Assembly (NCBI RefSeq): GCF_018613755.1
Contig: NZ_JAGGPP010000014.1
Coordinates: 55,708-119,707, forward strand
DNA from: Arthrobacter sp. ISL-72
GTDB taxonomy: Bacteria > Actinomycetota > Actinomycetes > Actinomycetales > Micrococcaceae
DNA length: 64,000 bases
Direction: 5' to 3'
The translations under genes and the position numbers were made by a program. Below, piece by piece: positions 54,803 to 63,372 of the stretch (its first letter is position 1; each line of letters starts with the position of its first letter). The notes under the pieces were generated by a model. That model made no database searches, was not told where the DNA came from, and was given only the letters and a program-made list of their open reading frames with translations.

Positions 54803-55753
54803 GTGACTCAAAGCCCAACCCTGACCAGGCGTCCGACGTCGTCCGCTCCCGTGCTGCGTAAATCAAAGCAGCGCGGGGCGGATGCCCGCGCCGGCTACAC
54901 CTTCCTACTGCCGTGGCTGCTGGGATTCATCGCACTGACCGTGGGCCCGATGATTTCCTCGCTCTACCTGTCCTTCACCAACTACAACCTGTTCGAAGCG
55001 CCCAAGTGGATCGGCCTGGACAACTACACCACGCTGTTCCAGGACGAGAGGTTCCTGCAGTCCGTCGGCGTGACCCTCAGCTATGTGGTGTTCGGTACGC
55101 CGCTGAAGCTCGCCGCCGCTCTGGCCGTCGCCATGCTGCTCAACAGCAAGCGCAAGGGCCAGGGCTTCTACCGCTCCGCGTTCTACGCTCCGTCCCTGAT
55201 CGGCGCCAGCGTCTCCATCGCCATCGTCTGGAAGGCGATGTTCGGCGACTCCGGTCCGGTGGACCAGGGCCTGTCCTTCTTCGGGATCAACCTGGGCGGC
55301 TGGGTGGGCAACCCCTCCATGACCATGCCGATGATGATCCTGCTGACCGTCTGGCAGTTCGGTGCTCCCATGGTGATCTTCCTGGCAGGCCTGAAGCAGA
55401 TCCCCGCCGACCTGTACGAGGCCGCTTCCATGGACGGCGCCGGCCCCGTCCGTAAGTTCTTCAACATCACCTGGCCCATGCTTTCCCCGGTGATCTTCTT
55501 CAACCTGCTGATGGAAACCATCCACGCGTTCCAGATCTTCGCCTCGGCCTACATCATCTCCAACGGTGAAGGCGGCCCGGCAGGCTCCACCCTCTTCTAC
55601 ACGCTTTACCTGTACCTGCGCGGTTTCAGCGATTTCCGGATGGGCTACGCCTCGGCGATGGCCTGGCTCCTGGTGATCGTGGTCGGCATCATCACGCTGA
55701 TCTTCTTCCGCACGTCCAAGTCCTGGGTCCACTACAGCGGTGATTCGAAATGA
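54803..55753 (+). CDS. Sugar ABC transporter permease (second system, first)
   Basis: MalF-like permease, 316 residues, six helices, EAA loop ADLYEAASMDGAGPVRKFF. GTG start at 54803. It resembles the permease at 45678 closely in helix 1 (FLLPWLLGFIALTVGPMISS), so the two importers are probably duplicates that diverged. Its TGA overlaps the next start as ATGA. Confidence 0.94.
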   Translation: MTQSPTLTRRPTSSAPVLRKSKQRGADARAGYTFLLPWLLGFIALTVGPMISSLYLSFTNYNLFEAPKWIGLDNYTTLFQDERFLQSVGVTLSYVVFGTPLKLAAALAVAMLLNSKRKGQGFYRSAFYAPSLIGASVSIAIVWKAMFGDSGPVDQGLSFFGINLGGWVGNPSMTMPMMILLTVWQFGAPMVIFLAGLKQIPADLYEAASMDGAGPVRKFFNITWPMLSPVIFFNLLMETIHAFQIFASAYIISNGEGGPAGSTLFYTLYLYLRGFSDFRMGYASAMAWLLVIVVGIITLIFFRTSKSWVHYSGDSK

Positions 55754-56667
55754 CAACGATGGCAACGCCCACCAAGCCCGCAGCAGAAGCTCCGGCACCC
55801 GTCTACAACCCGAAGTCCGAGTCGGCAGGGGCCAAGCGCGCCAAGAGCGTTATTTTCCACATCGTGGCGCTGGCCCTCACGGCAGTGGTCCTCTACCCGG
55901 CCCTTTGGATGGTCGCCTCATCCTTCAAGCCCAATGCTGAAATCGGCGGCACCAACACCTCGCTGTGGTCCAACAACTTCAGCTTCGACAACTTCGTCAC
56001 GGCGATGGACGGGATCGGCGGGGTGTCCACCCTGCAGTTCTTCACCAACTCCCTGGTCCTGGCAGTCGGCGCCGTGGTCGGCACCATCCTGTCGGCCAGC
56101 GTCTCGGCCTACGCCTTCGCACGGATCAAGTTCCCGGGCCGCAGCATGTTCTTCGGCATGATGATCGCCACCCTGCTGCTGCCGTTCCACGTGGTGATCA
56201 TTCCGCAGTACATCATCTTCCAGCAGCTTGGCCTGGTGGACACCTACGTCCCGCTGCTGATCGGCAAGTTCCTGGCCGCAGACGCGTTCTTCGTGTTCCT
56301 GATGGTCCAGTTCATGCGGAACCTGCCGGCCGAGCTGGACGAGGCCGCCCGCATTGACGGCGCAGGCCACGTCCGGATCTTCGGTTCGATCATGCTGCCG
56401 CTGATGAAGCCGGCGCTCATCTCGACGTCCATCTTCTCCTTCATCTGGAGCTGGAACGACTTCCTGGGACCCCTGCTCTACCTGAACACGCCAGAGAAGT
56501 ACCCGCTGCCGCTGGCGCTGCGCCTCTTCGTGGACCAGACCCAGAGCTCGGACTACGGAGCCATGATCGCCATGTCCGTCCTGGCACTCCTGCCGGTGCT
56601 GGTGTTCTTCCTGGTCTTCCAGCGCTACATTGTCGAAGGCGTCTCCACCCAGGGCCTGAAGGGCTGA
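55750..56667 (+). CDS. Sugar ABC transporter permease (second system, second)
   Basis: MalG-like permease, 305 residues, with a short Ala/Pro/Lys tail before helix 1 and EAA loop AELDEAARIDGAGHVRIFG. Similar to the permease at 46615 through the helix block LLPFHVVIIPQYIIFQQLG. No ATPase gene is adjacent. Confidence 0.94.
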   Translation: MTTMATPTKPAAEAPAPVYNPKSESAGAKRAKSVIFHIVALALTAVVLYPALWMVASSFKPNAEIGGTNTSLWSNNFSFDNFVTAMDGIGGVSTLQFFTNSLVLAVGAVVGTILSASVSAYAFARIKFPGRSMFFGMMIATLLLPFHVVIIPQYIIFQQLGLVDTYVPLLIGKFLAADAFFVFLMVQFMRNLPAELDEAARIDGAGHVRIFGSIMLPLMKPALISTSIFSFIWSWNDFLGPLLYLNTPEKYPLPLALRLFVDQTQSSDYGAMIAMSVLALLPVLVFFLVFQRYIVEGVSTQGLKG

Positions 56668-56679
56668 CGGAGGCAGGAA

Positions 56680-57309
56680 ATGAGCATCATGGACAGCACC
56701 ACACCCGCGGCAGGCCGCGACGACCGGATCCCGGTAAACCGCTTCGCCCTGTTTTCCGAGACCCTGCTGACCGGAGTGCTGGTGCTGGTGCTGTCCATTC
56801 CGCTGGTCACCATCCCCGCCGCCTATGCCGCGGGGATTGCCCACCTTGAACGCCACCTCTCCGGCCGGGACGACTCCATCCGTGCCCTTTGGGGCACGTT
56901 CCGCACTGCCCTGTCAGGCAGCTGGAAGCTGGGAATCACGACGGCGGCAGCCGGCGTCGTGATTGTCCTGAACCTCCTGCTCACCATGGTGGGGCAGCTG
57001 CCGGGCCAGGCAGTGGTCCTGCCGGCCACGCTGGTCCTTGCGGCGGCGGGCGCCGTCCTGCTGTTGCGCACCACCGCGGCCTGGTCCGATTTTGCCGGCG
57101 CAAGGCCGGACGCAAAGAACGCCTGGCGCTCCGCTCTCCGGAGTGCGCAGAACCTCTCGCTGCGCGACTGGACCGGATCCCTCCTCCTCGCCGCCGCGCT
57201 CTTCGCCGCCGTCGTATTCGTCTGGATGCTGGCCGCCCTCTTTGTTGTAGTGCCCGGAACGCTGATCCTGGCCTCGGCCGCGGTCAAGATGCGGTCCGCC
57301 CGAGGATAG
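56680..57309 (+). CDS. YesL-like (DUF624-type) membrane protein
   Basis: Membrane protein of 209 residues with five or six hydrophobic segments. It fits the YesL/DUF624 pattern: N-terminal NRFALFSETLLTGVLVLVLSIPLVTIPAAYA, a middle segment LWGTFRTALSGSWKLG, and small loops. YesL genes regularly accompany carbohydrate ABC importers, especially for pectin-derived sugars, but their role is unknown. GGAGG precedes the start ATG and the upstream permease ends 12 nt before it, so it belongs to the operon. Confidence 0.68.
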   Translation: MSIMDSTTPAAGRDDRIPVNRFALFSETLLTGVLVLVLSIPLVTIPAAYAAGIAHLERHLSGRDDSIRALWGTFRTALSGSWKLGITTAAAGVVIVLNLLLTMVGQLPGQAVVLPATLVLAAAGAVLLLRTTAAWSDFAGARPDAKNAWRSALRSAQNLSLRDWTGSLLLAAALFAAVVFVWMLAALFVVVPGTLILASAAVKMRSARG

Positions 57310-57388
57310 CTCCGGCCAGTTCCACCCCGTGCCGCATACCAGCGGCAACCACTGTCCCCGCAGGTCCACCTACCGAGTTGAGCCAGAC

Positions 57389-58683
57389 GTGTCTTCCGAC
57401 CGCCCGCAGTCCGCTGAGTCCCTCCAACCCGCCGACAGTCCGCTGCGCTGGTACCACCCGCTGGCCGCGCGCAACTACCGCCTCTTCGTAGCCATCCAGT
57501 TCGCCGGGAGCACGGCATCTGGATGCAGCGGCTCGCCCAGGACTGGCTGGTCCTCCAGCTGACTGGCAGCCCCGCAGCCGTGGGCGTAGCTGTGGCGCTT
57601 CAGTTCCTGCCCATGCTGGTGGTGGGTCCGCTGAGCGGCATCCTGGTGGACCTGTACCCCAAACGCCGCATCCTCCTCATCTGCCAGTCCGTCACGGCCC
57701 TCCTGGCCCTGACCCTCGCGGTCCTCGATGCCGGCGGCGGGATCACCGTCTGGGCCGTGTATGCGTGCTGTGTTGCCCTCGGCATTACGTCCGCAGTGGA
57801 CGGCCCGGCCCGCCAGGTGTTCGTCAACGAGGTGGTGGGGGATGCCGCCCTGCGTCCCGCGATCGGGCTGAACAGCGCGGTCGGCCAGCTTGGCGCGATG
57901 GCGGGCCCTGCCCTCGGAGGCGTGCTGATCGCCAGGGCAGGTTCTGCGGCCGCCTTCGCCGCGAACGCGCTGGTATGCCTGGCGGTGCTGGGCCTGATCG
58001 CGGCCATCCGCACGTCGCAGCTTCATGCCAGCGAACCGCCGCTGCGCGGCCGGGGGCAGGTCCTCGCCGGTTTCCGCTATGTCCGAAACAGGCCGTCCCT
58101 CCTGCTGGTGATGCTGCTTGCCGGGTTGCTGGGTGCTTTCGGCATGAACGGACCGGTGGTGCTTGCGGCCTTCGCGAAAGACATCTGGCATAGCGGCGCG
58201 GCCGGCTTTGGCATGTTCAACACCTTCAGTGCGGCCGGCGCGCTGGCCGGGGCGCTCCTGGCAGCACGGCTCAGGACGCTGGGGCGCCGGGGGATTGTGG
58301 CGAGTGCGGGGCTGTTCGGGCTGACCCAGCTGGTTGCTGCTTTGATGCCAACGCAGGAATTGTTCGTAGCCATGCTGGTTCCGGTGGGCGTGATGACGCT
58401 CCTTTTCCTGACCGGCGCCGCCACCACCGTCCAGCTGGAGGCGGGTGCGGAGGTCCGCGGACGTGTCCTGGCCCTTTACCTGCCGCTGCTGCTGGGCGGG
58501 CATGCCCTTGGCGGGCTGCTGGCCGGCTGGCTCACGGAAGAGTTCGGCGTCCGCACCGGGCTGGTGGTTACCGGGGCGCTCGGAATGCTGTCCGCTGCGG
58601 TCATCGGGCTGCTGCTGTGGCTGAACGCCCGCCGCCCCGGCCCGGACGCCCGCCGCCCCGGCACGGAGTTTTTGTCCAGATAA
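57389..58683 (+). pseudogene. MFS transporter interrupted by a one-base frameshift
   Basis: Drug-efflux-like MFS permease split between two frames. From GTG 57389 the first frame reads SPLRWYHPLAARNYRLFVAIQFAGS; the continuation GIWMQRLAQDWLVLQLTGSPAAVG lies in the next frame from 57514. One base is missing in AGCAC|GGCATC (57509-57519). Downstream the protein is complete (IRTSQLHASEPPLRGRGQVLAGFRY in part) with 11 helices. An ATG at 57523 could give a shorter product lacking most of helix 1. No slippery heptamer is seen, so a recent mutation or sequencing error is more likely than programmed shifting. The last six codons and the stop lie inside repeat copy 5. Confidence 0.8.
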
Positions 58684-58728
58684 CGCGACCAAAACGTCGA
58701 TAAAGTCCCTCTATCTGGACAAAAACTC
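58666..58728. repeat. 63-bp palindromic intergenic repeat, copy 5
   Basis: Starts GAGTTTTTGTCCAGATAA and ends CTATCTGGACAAAAACTC. It lies between the convergent MFS and Gfo-DUF6807 genes and encodes EFLSR-stop of the MFS frame. Confidence 0.88.
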
Positions 58729-58791
58729 CTAGGGTGGGGCAGCGCTGCAGGGTCAGCGTTCGGGGGCGGTGTCAGCGTTCGGGGGGTGGGG

Positions 58792-60894
58792 TCAGGGTGC
58801 GGCGGTCAAGGCAACCAAGGCGGCAGCTTCCGTTGGCGTCAGCCTGCCGTCCGCGATCCATACCGAGAACGAACGCGTCACGGTTTGCCTCGCGGCGAGT
58901 TCCACCTGCCGCTCCCAAGCAAGGGCGGAGCCAACTCCGGGGTAACCCGACAGCCGGACGAACCAGGGATCAGGGGCTTCGGCGGGGGCGGCGAACACCA
59001 GGGTCGCGGGGCCCTCGGCAAAGTCGGCCGTCCACGCCAGCCACGGGGCCGCGGAACCGTGGACGTCGGCTTCACCGCGCTGCTCCGCCGTGAAGACTTC
59101 AGCTGCGGAGCAGGCCGGCAGCCGCCAGAAGAATCCACCATAGCCGCTTCCGGCAGCGCCGTTCGAGCCCGGACCGCCAAGGGAGGCGTCGACGACGGCG
59201 GTCAGTTCAGTGGCCACGTCCAGCCGCCAGGTGTTGGCGTCCACGCGGCTGGCGCCGGTGACGCGGCGCTCGCGGAGGAGTTCACTCCCGTCCGGTGCCT
59301 GCCAGCTAAGTTCCTGCTGCAGGACGTCATCATTTGCTGTCCCGGACTCCAGGATTGCGTCGAGCTGCACGATCCTGCCGTGGTCCGGCCTCTCTTCGTA
59401 GCGGCCGGCGGCGCGGGTGTAGGTCTTGCCGCCCCAGAAGTTGACGCCGTTGACGTCCTGCAGGGCAATGCCTGCGCCGAGGTGCCAGGGATGGTCAGCC
59501 GGCAGGTGGTCGGTGACCGTGACGCGACCGAGCGTGCGCACGGGGTGCAGATAGGGCCGGGGTGAGAGCCTTGCTGCGACGGCGTCGCCCTTCTGCACCG
59601 TGGCCACAGTCGTGGCATGGTTGGGCGCGCCGGGGGCCGCGCCGCCGTCGTGCCCGCCCCGAACGGTGAGCGACTGCCTCTCCGCGTGATCGGCGGCAGG
59701 CCGTGCCCACGGCAGGCCAAGCTCGCTGAACGTGGCGTGTGCCGCCGTCGCGCGTTCCAGGGCGTCCTCGATTCCGGTGATCACCGCGTGGGCGGACTCG
59801 CCGTCGCCCACCCAGTCGATGTACTCGCTGGCAATAAGTGCCGGCGCGTCGGCAGTGCGGATGGCTTCGAGCACACGCATGAAGGCGCCGCTGTCGGCAA
59901 GCGGGCTGATCAGGGCGGCGTCCTGCGGCAGGGTGTCTCCAGTGCGCCGCCGGCGGAGGTAGTCCAGCAGGTTCTCGGTGAGATCGTCCCGGCCGAAGAC
60001 CTCGCGGCGCTCGCCGGCGGCGGTCGTGACAGTGAGTCGGTCCTCCGTGTAGTGGAACACCGCGGTGCCTTCGCTGCCCTGCAGGGTGATGTACGGTTCC
60101 ACGGATTCGGTGGCGCACAGCGTAAGGGCGCAGGTGATGGGCAGGCCGGAGTCCGTGCGGACGCGGATGACGGACGTGTCATCGGATTCGATCTCGTTGG
60201 CGCGGTAGAGGTCGGTTTCCACGGAGGCGAGATCATCCCCGGCCCGGGCGCCGGCGATCCTCAGGGCAGTGGCGATGGCATGGGCCAGCGGGTTGGTAGC
60301 TACTCCGTCCACGACGTCGACTCCGTCCAGGCTGCGCTTCCCGGCCCAGCGGGAGCGCTTGTAGTAGGCGCGGTCACGTACCCAGCGGCCGGTGGCCGAG
60401 ATTCCCAGGAGAGTGCCGATTTCCCCGGCGGCAAGCAGCTCCTCGATGGCCTGAAGTGCACGGGAACCGAGGCTCTGGAAGCCGATCTGGACGCTGCGGC
60501 CCGCGGCCGCGGCCGCGTCCTGCAGCCGGTGGAAGTCCGCCAGGGAAGCGACCGGAGGTTTTTCCAGGTACAGGTCGGCGTGGGGGAGCGCAGCGAGGGC
60601 CAGCGGCGCGTGCGTCTGGATGGGGGTGGCCACTATGACGAGGTCGAGGTCCGGCGTTGCTGCGAGGAGTTCGTCGAGGTTGCCGAACACCGCGGTTTCG
60701 GCCGGGAGCGCCCTCGGAGCGGGAGGATTAGGGTCGGCCACTGCCACCAACGTGACAGCCCCGCCGGCCTGCAGCCGCTCGAGGTTGCGGAGGTGGTGCG
60801 TTCCGAAGCCGTGGACCCCAACGAGCGCCACCCTGGCAGCTGCAGTAGTGGGAAGTTTGTGTTCTTCCGGGACGGGTTCGGACAAGATGCCCAT
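58792..60894 (-). CDS. Gfo/Idh/MocA oxidoreductase fused to DUF6807 domain (copy 2)
   Basis: Paralogue of the protein at 42044, 700 residues, same order of domains. Oxidoreductase part: ALVGVHGFGTHHLRNLERL, VIVATPIQTHAPLALAAL, LYLEKPPVASL, GKRSLDGVDVVDGVATNPLA. DUF6807 part: PRPYLHPVRTLGRVTVTDHL, PWHLGAGIALQDVNGVNFWGG, GSGYGGFFWRLP. The two copies align throughout, including the linker. No hydrolase or M24 partner here; it faces a promoter region with both LacI operator types. Probably acts on a sugar released from the same plant polymer. Confidence 0.87.
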   Translation of the reverse strand: MGILSEPVPEEHKLPTTAAARVALVGVHGFGTHHLRNLERLQAGGAVTLVAVADPNPPAPRALPAETAVFGNLDELLAATPDLDLVIVATPIQTHAPLALAALPHADLYLEKPPVASLADFHRLQDAAAAAGRSVQIGFQSLGSRALQAIEELLAAGEIGTLLGISATGRWVRDRAYYKRSRWAGKRSLDGVDVVDGVATNPLAHAIATALRIAGARAGDDLASVETDLYRANEIESDDTSVIRVRTDSGLPITCALTLCATESVEPYITLQGSEGTAVFHYTEDRLTVTTAAGERREVFGRDDLTENLLDYLRRRRTGDTLPQDAALISPLADSGAFMRVLEAIRTADAPALIASEYIDWVGDGESAHAVITGIEDALERATAAHATFSELGLPWARPAADHAERQSLTVRGGHDGGAAPGAPNHATTVATVQKGDAVAARLSPRPYLHPVRTLGRVTVTDHLPADHPWHLGAGIALQDVNGVNFWGGKTYTRAAGRYEERPDHGRIVQLDAILESGTANDDVLQQELSWQAPDGSELLRERRVTGASRVDANTWRLDVATELTAVVDASLGGPGSNGAAGSGYGGFFWRLPACSAAEVFTAEQRGEADVHGSAAPWLAWTADFAEGPATLVFAAPAEAPDPWFVRLSGYPGVGSALAWERQVELAARQTVTRSFSVWIADGRLTPTEAAALVALTAAP

Positions 60895-61013
60895 GGCTCT
60901 CCTCTTCTGTCCCCGGGACGGGGTGTTGACGTCGGTGTCGTTCCCGGAAAGTGCCAGGTGAGTCCGGCGGCAGTGTCAGCCAGGCAGGCAGGTGGTGTGC
61001 CTACCGGGCCTGC

Positions 61014-61027
61014 GGCAAACGCTTTCC
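61014..61027. promoter_or_regulatory. LacI-type operator, GAAA-NCGN-TTTC family
   Basis: GGCAAACGCTTTCC keeps the AAACGCTTTC core. It lies 119 nt upstream of the Gfo-DUF6807 copy 2 start. Confidence 0.6.
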
Positions 61028-61068
61028 AGAATGTTTCTTCCAGCAGTCTAACCCGATTCGGCGAGAAA

Positions 61069-61080
61069 TGTAACGATTCA
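61069..61080. promoter_or_regulatory. LacI-type operator, TGWAWCGWTTCA family
   Basis: TGTAACGATTCA matches the rhamnose-operon sites at 11 of 12 positions. It overlaps the stop codon of the DUF1801-like gene. Confidence 0.62.
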
Positions 61081-61566
61081 ATCGGGGTTTTCAGCCGCCG
61101 CCTTCTTCAACAGTTCGCTGATCCTTGCCTCATCCGCTGGGGTCAGCGTCGTGAGCGCGAAGGCGGTCGGCCACATCGTTCCGTCGTCAAGCGCTGCTAC
61201 GTCGTTGAAGCCGAACGTTGAGTAGCGTGTCTTGAACTTGTGGGAGCTTTGGAAGAAGCAGAGCACCTTGCCGTCCTTGGCATAAGCGGGCATCCCGTAC
61301 CAGGTTTTCGGCGACAGCTCCGGCGCGACGGCCTTGATGATGGCGTGGAGGCGCTCAGCGATGGCACGATCCGAATCCGGCATCTCGGCGATCTTCGCGA
61401 GCACATCTCTTTCGCCGTCGGCCTTGGCGCTACGCGCTCCGCGCTTCGAGGCCGCCTTGAGCTCCTGGGCTCGTTCCTTCATGGCAGCACGTTCGCCGTC
61501 GTCGAATCCGTCGTACGTTTTGGGCTTTGTGGTGGAATTTTCCGTGTCCGACAAGGCGGGCTCCAT
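61078..61566 (-). CDS. DUF1801-like protein
   Basis: Small soluble protein, 162 residues, resembling the DUF1801/YdhG group: [44 protein letters not shown] (in part) is the typical block, with a conserved WYGMPAY turn. The N-terminal 70 residues are charged. Members are of uncertain function; some are annotated as iron-chaperone-like. It reads toward the Gfo-DUF6807 gene on the same strand, but an operator region separates them. Confidence 0.75.
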   Translation of the reverse strand: MEPALSDTENSTTKPKTYDGFDDGERAAMKERAQELKAASKRGARSAKADGERDVLAKIAEMPDSDRAIAERLHAIIKAVAPELSPKTWYGMPAYAKDGKVLCFFQSSHKFKTRYSTFGFNDVAALDDGTMWPTAFALTTLTPADEARISELLKKAAAENPD

Positions 61567-61686
61567 TCATGGCGGCAATCTCATGGGAATCACCATAATC
61601 CTAGGGAGCAGTAGCGGCGGCTTCTTCAAAACTGCTTGATGGCGCAGCTGCCGCCGAAGGCCGGGGCCGAGGTCCGCGGCCCATCC

Positions 61687-62712
61687 CTAGCCGGCAGTGC
61701 TCTGCCGCACCACCAGCTCCGGAGTGAAGATCACTGCGCGGTGCTGCGGGCGGGCCGAAACGGCTGCCATGGCATCCACTTCGTCGGCCAGCAACTCAAT
61801 GGCCGTCCGCCCCAGCGCCTCGGTGGGCTGCCGGATGGAGGACAACGGTACGACGGCCGAGACGGCGAAGTCGATATCGTCATAGCCGATCAGGGCGATG
61901 TCCTCGGGAATACGCAGCCTGTGCATCATGGTGAGGGACTGCATCATGCCAAGGGCCAGCAGGTCGTTGGCACAGAACACGCCGTCGGGCAGGTCATCGG
62001 CGCTCCGGCGGACCAGCTGGTTACCCACGTCCCGGCCGGCCAGGACCGTCTGCCCGGAAGAATCCAAGACCTCCAGGGAAGCTTCCCGAACTTCGGCGAC
62101 GGCACGTTGCGCCCCCTGGAGGCGGTCCGCCACCTGGCGTATCGACGTCGGGCCTCCCACGTAAGCCAGCCGACGGCGGCCTATGTCCAGCAGATGCCGC
62201 GCCGCAAGGTAACCTCCGGCGTCGTCGTCGACGGAGACGGAACTGTACTTCGACTCGTCGGCGAGCCGGTCCACCAGGACGGTGGGCACGCCGCGTTCGC
62301 GCAGCAGGTCAAGGCGGTCCGTGACATCGCCGACCGGCGAAATGAGCAGTCCCTGGACCCGCTGCTCCTGGAAAAGGTCGATGTAGTTCGATTCACGGCT
62401 GGCGTCGTGCCCGCTGTCGCCGAGCAGGACGGCGCTTCCCTGCAGGGCTGCTGCGTCCTCGGCGGCGCGGACCACGGAGGTGAAGAAGGGGTTGCCGACG
62501 TCGAGCACAATCAGGCCGATGGTGCGGCTGTGTCCGGCGCGGAGTTGGCGGGCCGCGTCGTTGCGGACAAAGCCGAGCTCGTCAATAGCCTGCAGGACGC
62601 GGTCCTTGGTCCGCTGTGAAACGCGGTCCGGGTAGTTCAGGACATTGGAAACCGTTCCCACCGCAACGCGGGCATGGTTTGCAACATCCTTGATGCTGGC
62701 CGAACGTGACAT
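61687..62712 (-). CDS. LacI family regulator of the rhamnose operon (LacI-2)
   Basis: LacI/GalR regulator, 341 residues. DNA-binding domain SIKDVANHARVAVGTVSNVL with hinge QAIDELGFVRNDAARQLRAG; core with IGLIVLDVGNPFFTSVV, FCANDLLALGMMQ and IALIGYDDIDFAVSAVVPLSS. The ATG at 62712 has GGAG 5 nt upstream; an earlier ATG at 62745 lacks one. Divergent from rhaM-rhaI with two adjacent operators at the rhaM promoter, so L-rhamnose or a catabolite is the likely effector. Confidence 0.9.
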   Translation of the reverse strand: MSRSASIKDVANHARVAVGTVSNVLNYPDRVSQRTKDRVLQAIDELGFVRNDAARQLRAGHSRTIGLIVLDVGNPFFTSVVRAAEDAAALQGSAVLLGDSGHDASRESNYIDLFQEQRVQGLLISPVGDVTDRLDLLRERGVPTVLVDRLADESKYSSVSVDDDAGGYLAARHLLDIGRRRLAYVGGPTSIRQVADRLQGAQRAVAEVREASLEVLDSSGQTVLAGRDVGNQLVRRSADDLPDGVFCANDLLALGMMQSLTMMHRLRIPEDIALIGYDDIDFAVSAVVPLSSIRQPTEALGRTAIELLADEVDAMAAVSARPQHRAVIFTPELVVRQSTAG

Positions 62713-62852
62713 GTTTCTCCGAACTCCTTCATGCGGGCGGTGCATTCAGCTGTCTCCAAACGTGCCCCTGCAGCTGTCGTTGCTCAGCACGCCTTCGCTG
62801 GTCAGGCAGCGGGCTGTAGCCCGACCAGGGTTTTTATGCACCGACAAGTTGC

Positions 62853-62882
62853 TTGACACCTGCTCGACTCCAAGAGTACTTT
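62853..62882 (+). promoter_or_regulatory. Sigma-70-type promoter of the rhamnose operon
   Basis: TTGACA at 62853-62858, an 18-bp spacer, then TACTTT at 62877-62882. Two operators begin at the end of the -10 box, so repressor binding would cover the start point. Confidence 0.6.
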
Positions 62883-62893
62883 GAATCGTAACA
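62882..62893. promoter_or_regulatory. LacI-2 operator, site 1
   Basis: TGAATCGTAACA, CG-centred, directly abutting the second site; a one-base mismatch from a perfect palindrome. Confidence 0.65.
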
Positions 62894-62894
62894 A

Positions 62895-62906
62895 TGAAAC
62901 GATTCA
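62895..62906. promoter_or_regulatory. LacI-2 operator, site 2
   Basis: TGAAACGATTCA, the best match of the family, 28 nt before the rhaM start. It also pairs with site 1 as a longer inverted repeat (TGAATCGT ... ACGATTCA). Confidence 0.72.
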
Positions 62907-62934
62907 AGGAATCGGAAATTCAGGAGAGTCGCTG

Positions 62935-63279
62935 ATGAGGGTGTGTTTTCGATCCTCAGTCCAACCCGGGCTGATTGATGAGTACAGGCGCCGGCACGCC
63001 GCCGTCTGGCCGGAGATGCTGCGCGCGCTTAAGGAGGCAGGCTGGCACAACTATTCACTCTTCCTCGGCGGGGACGGGCTGCTGGTGGGCTACGTGGAAT
63101 GCGACGACTTCGACGCCGTGCGGGCACGGATGGCGCTCACCGAGGTCAACGCCCGCTGGCAGACGGAGATGGCGACTCTCTTCGAAGACACAGAGCAGCG
63201 CCCGGACACAGGATTCGTCGCGCTCGAGGAAATCTTCAACCTGGAGGACCAGCTGGCTGCGGCCAACGCGGCGGACTAG
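62935..63279 (+). CDS. rhaM: L-rhamnose mutarotase
   Basis: Interconverts alpha- and beta-L-rhamnopyranose before isomerisation; 114 residues, normal for the family. The signature is YRRRHAAVWPEMLRALKEAGWHNYSLFL with the active-site His, then GYVECDDFDAVRARMA. The ATG at 62935 has AGGAG about 9 nt upstream; the frame is open upstream but contains the operators. Followed 93 nt on by rhaI. Confidence 0.93.
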   Translation: MRVCFRSSVQPGLIDEYRRRHAAVWPEMLRALKEAGWHNYSLFLGGDGLLVGYVECDDFDAVRARMALTEVNARWQTEMATLFEDTEQRPDTGFVALEEIFNLEDQLAAANAAD

Positions 63280-63372
63280 CAGCGTCACCGGATGCGGCAC
63301 GCACGACAGAGGCATGGCTGACGGGAGTCGGCGACAACAGACAGACTCACTACGAGAGACCGGAAAGAACCA

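Noticed and set aside
57505..57525. Programmed ribosomal frameshift in the MFS gene
   Set aside because: No slippery heptamer, no downstream pseudoknot evident, and MFS genes are not known to use one.
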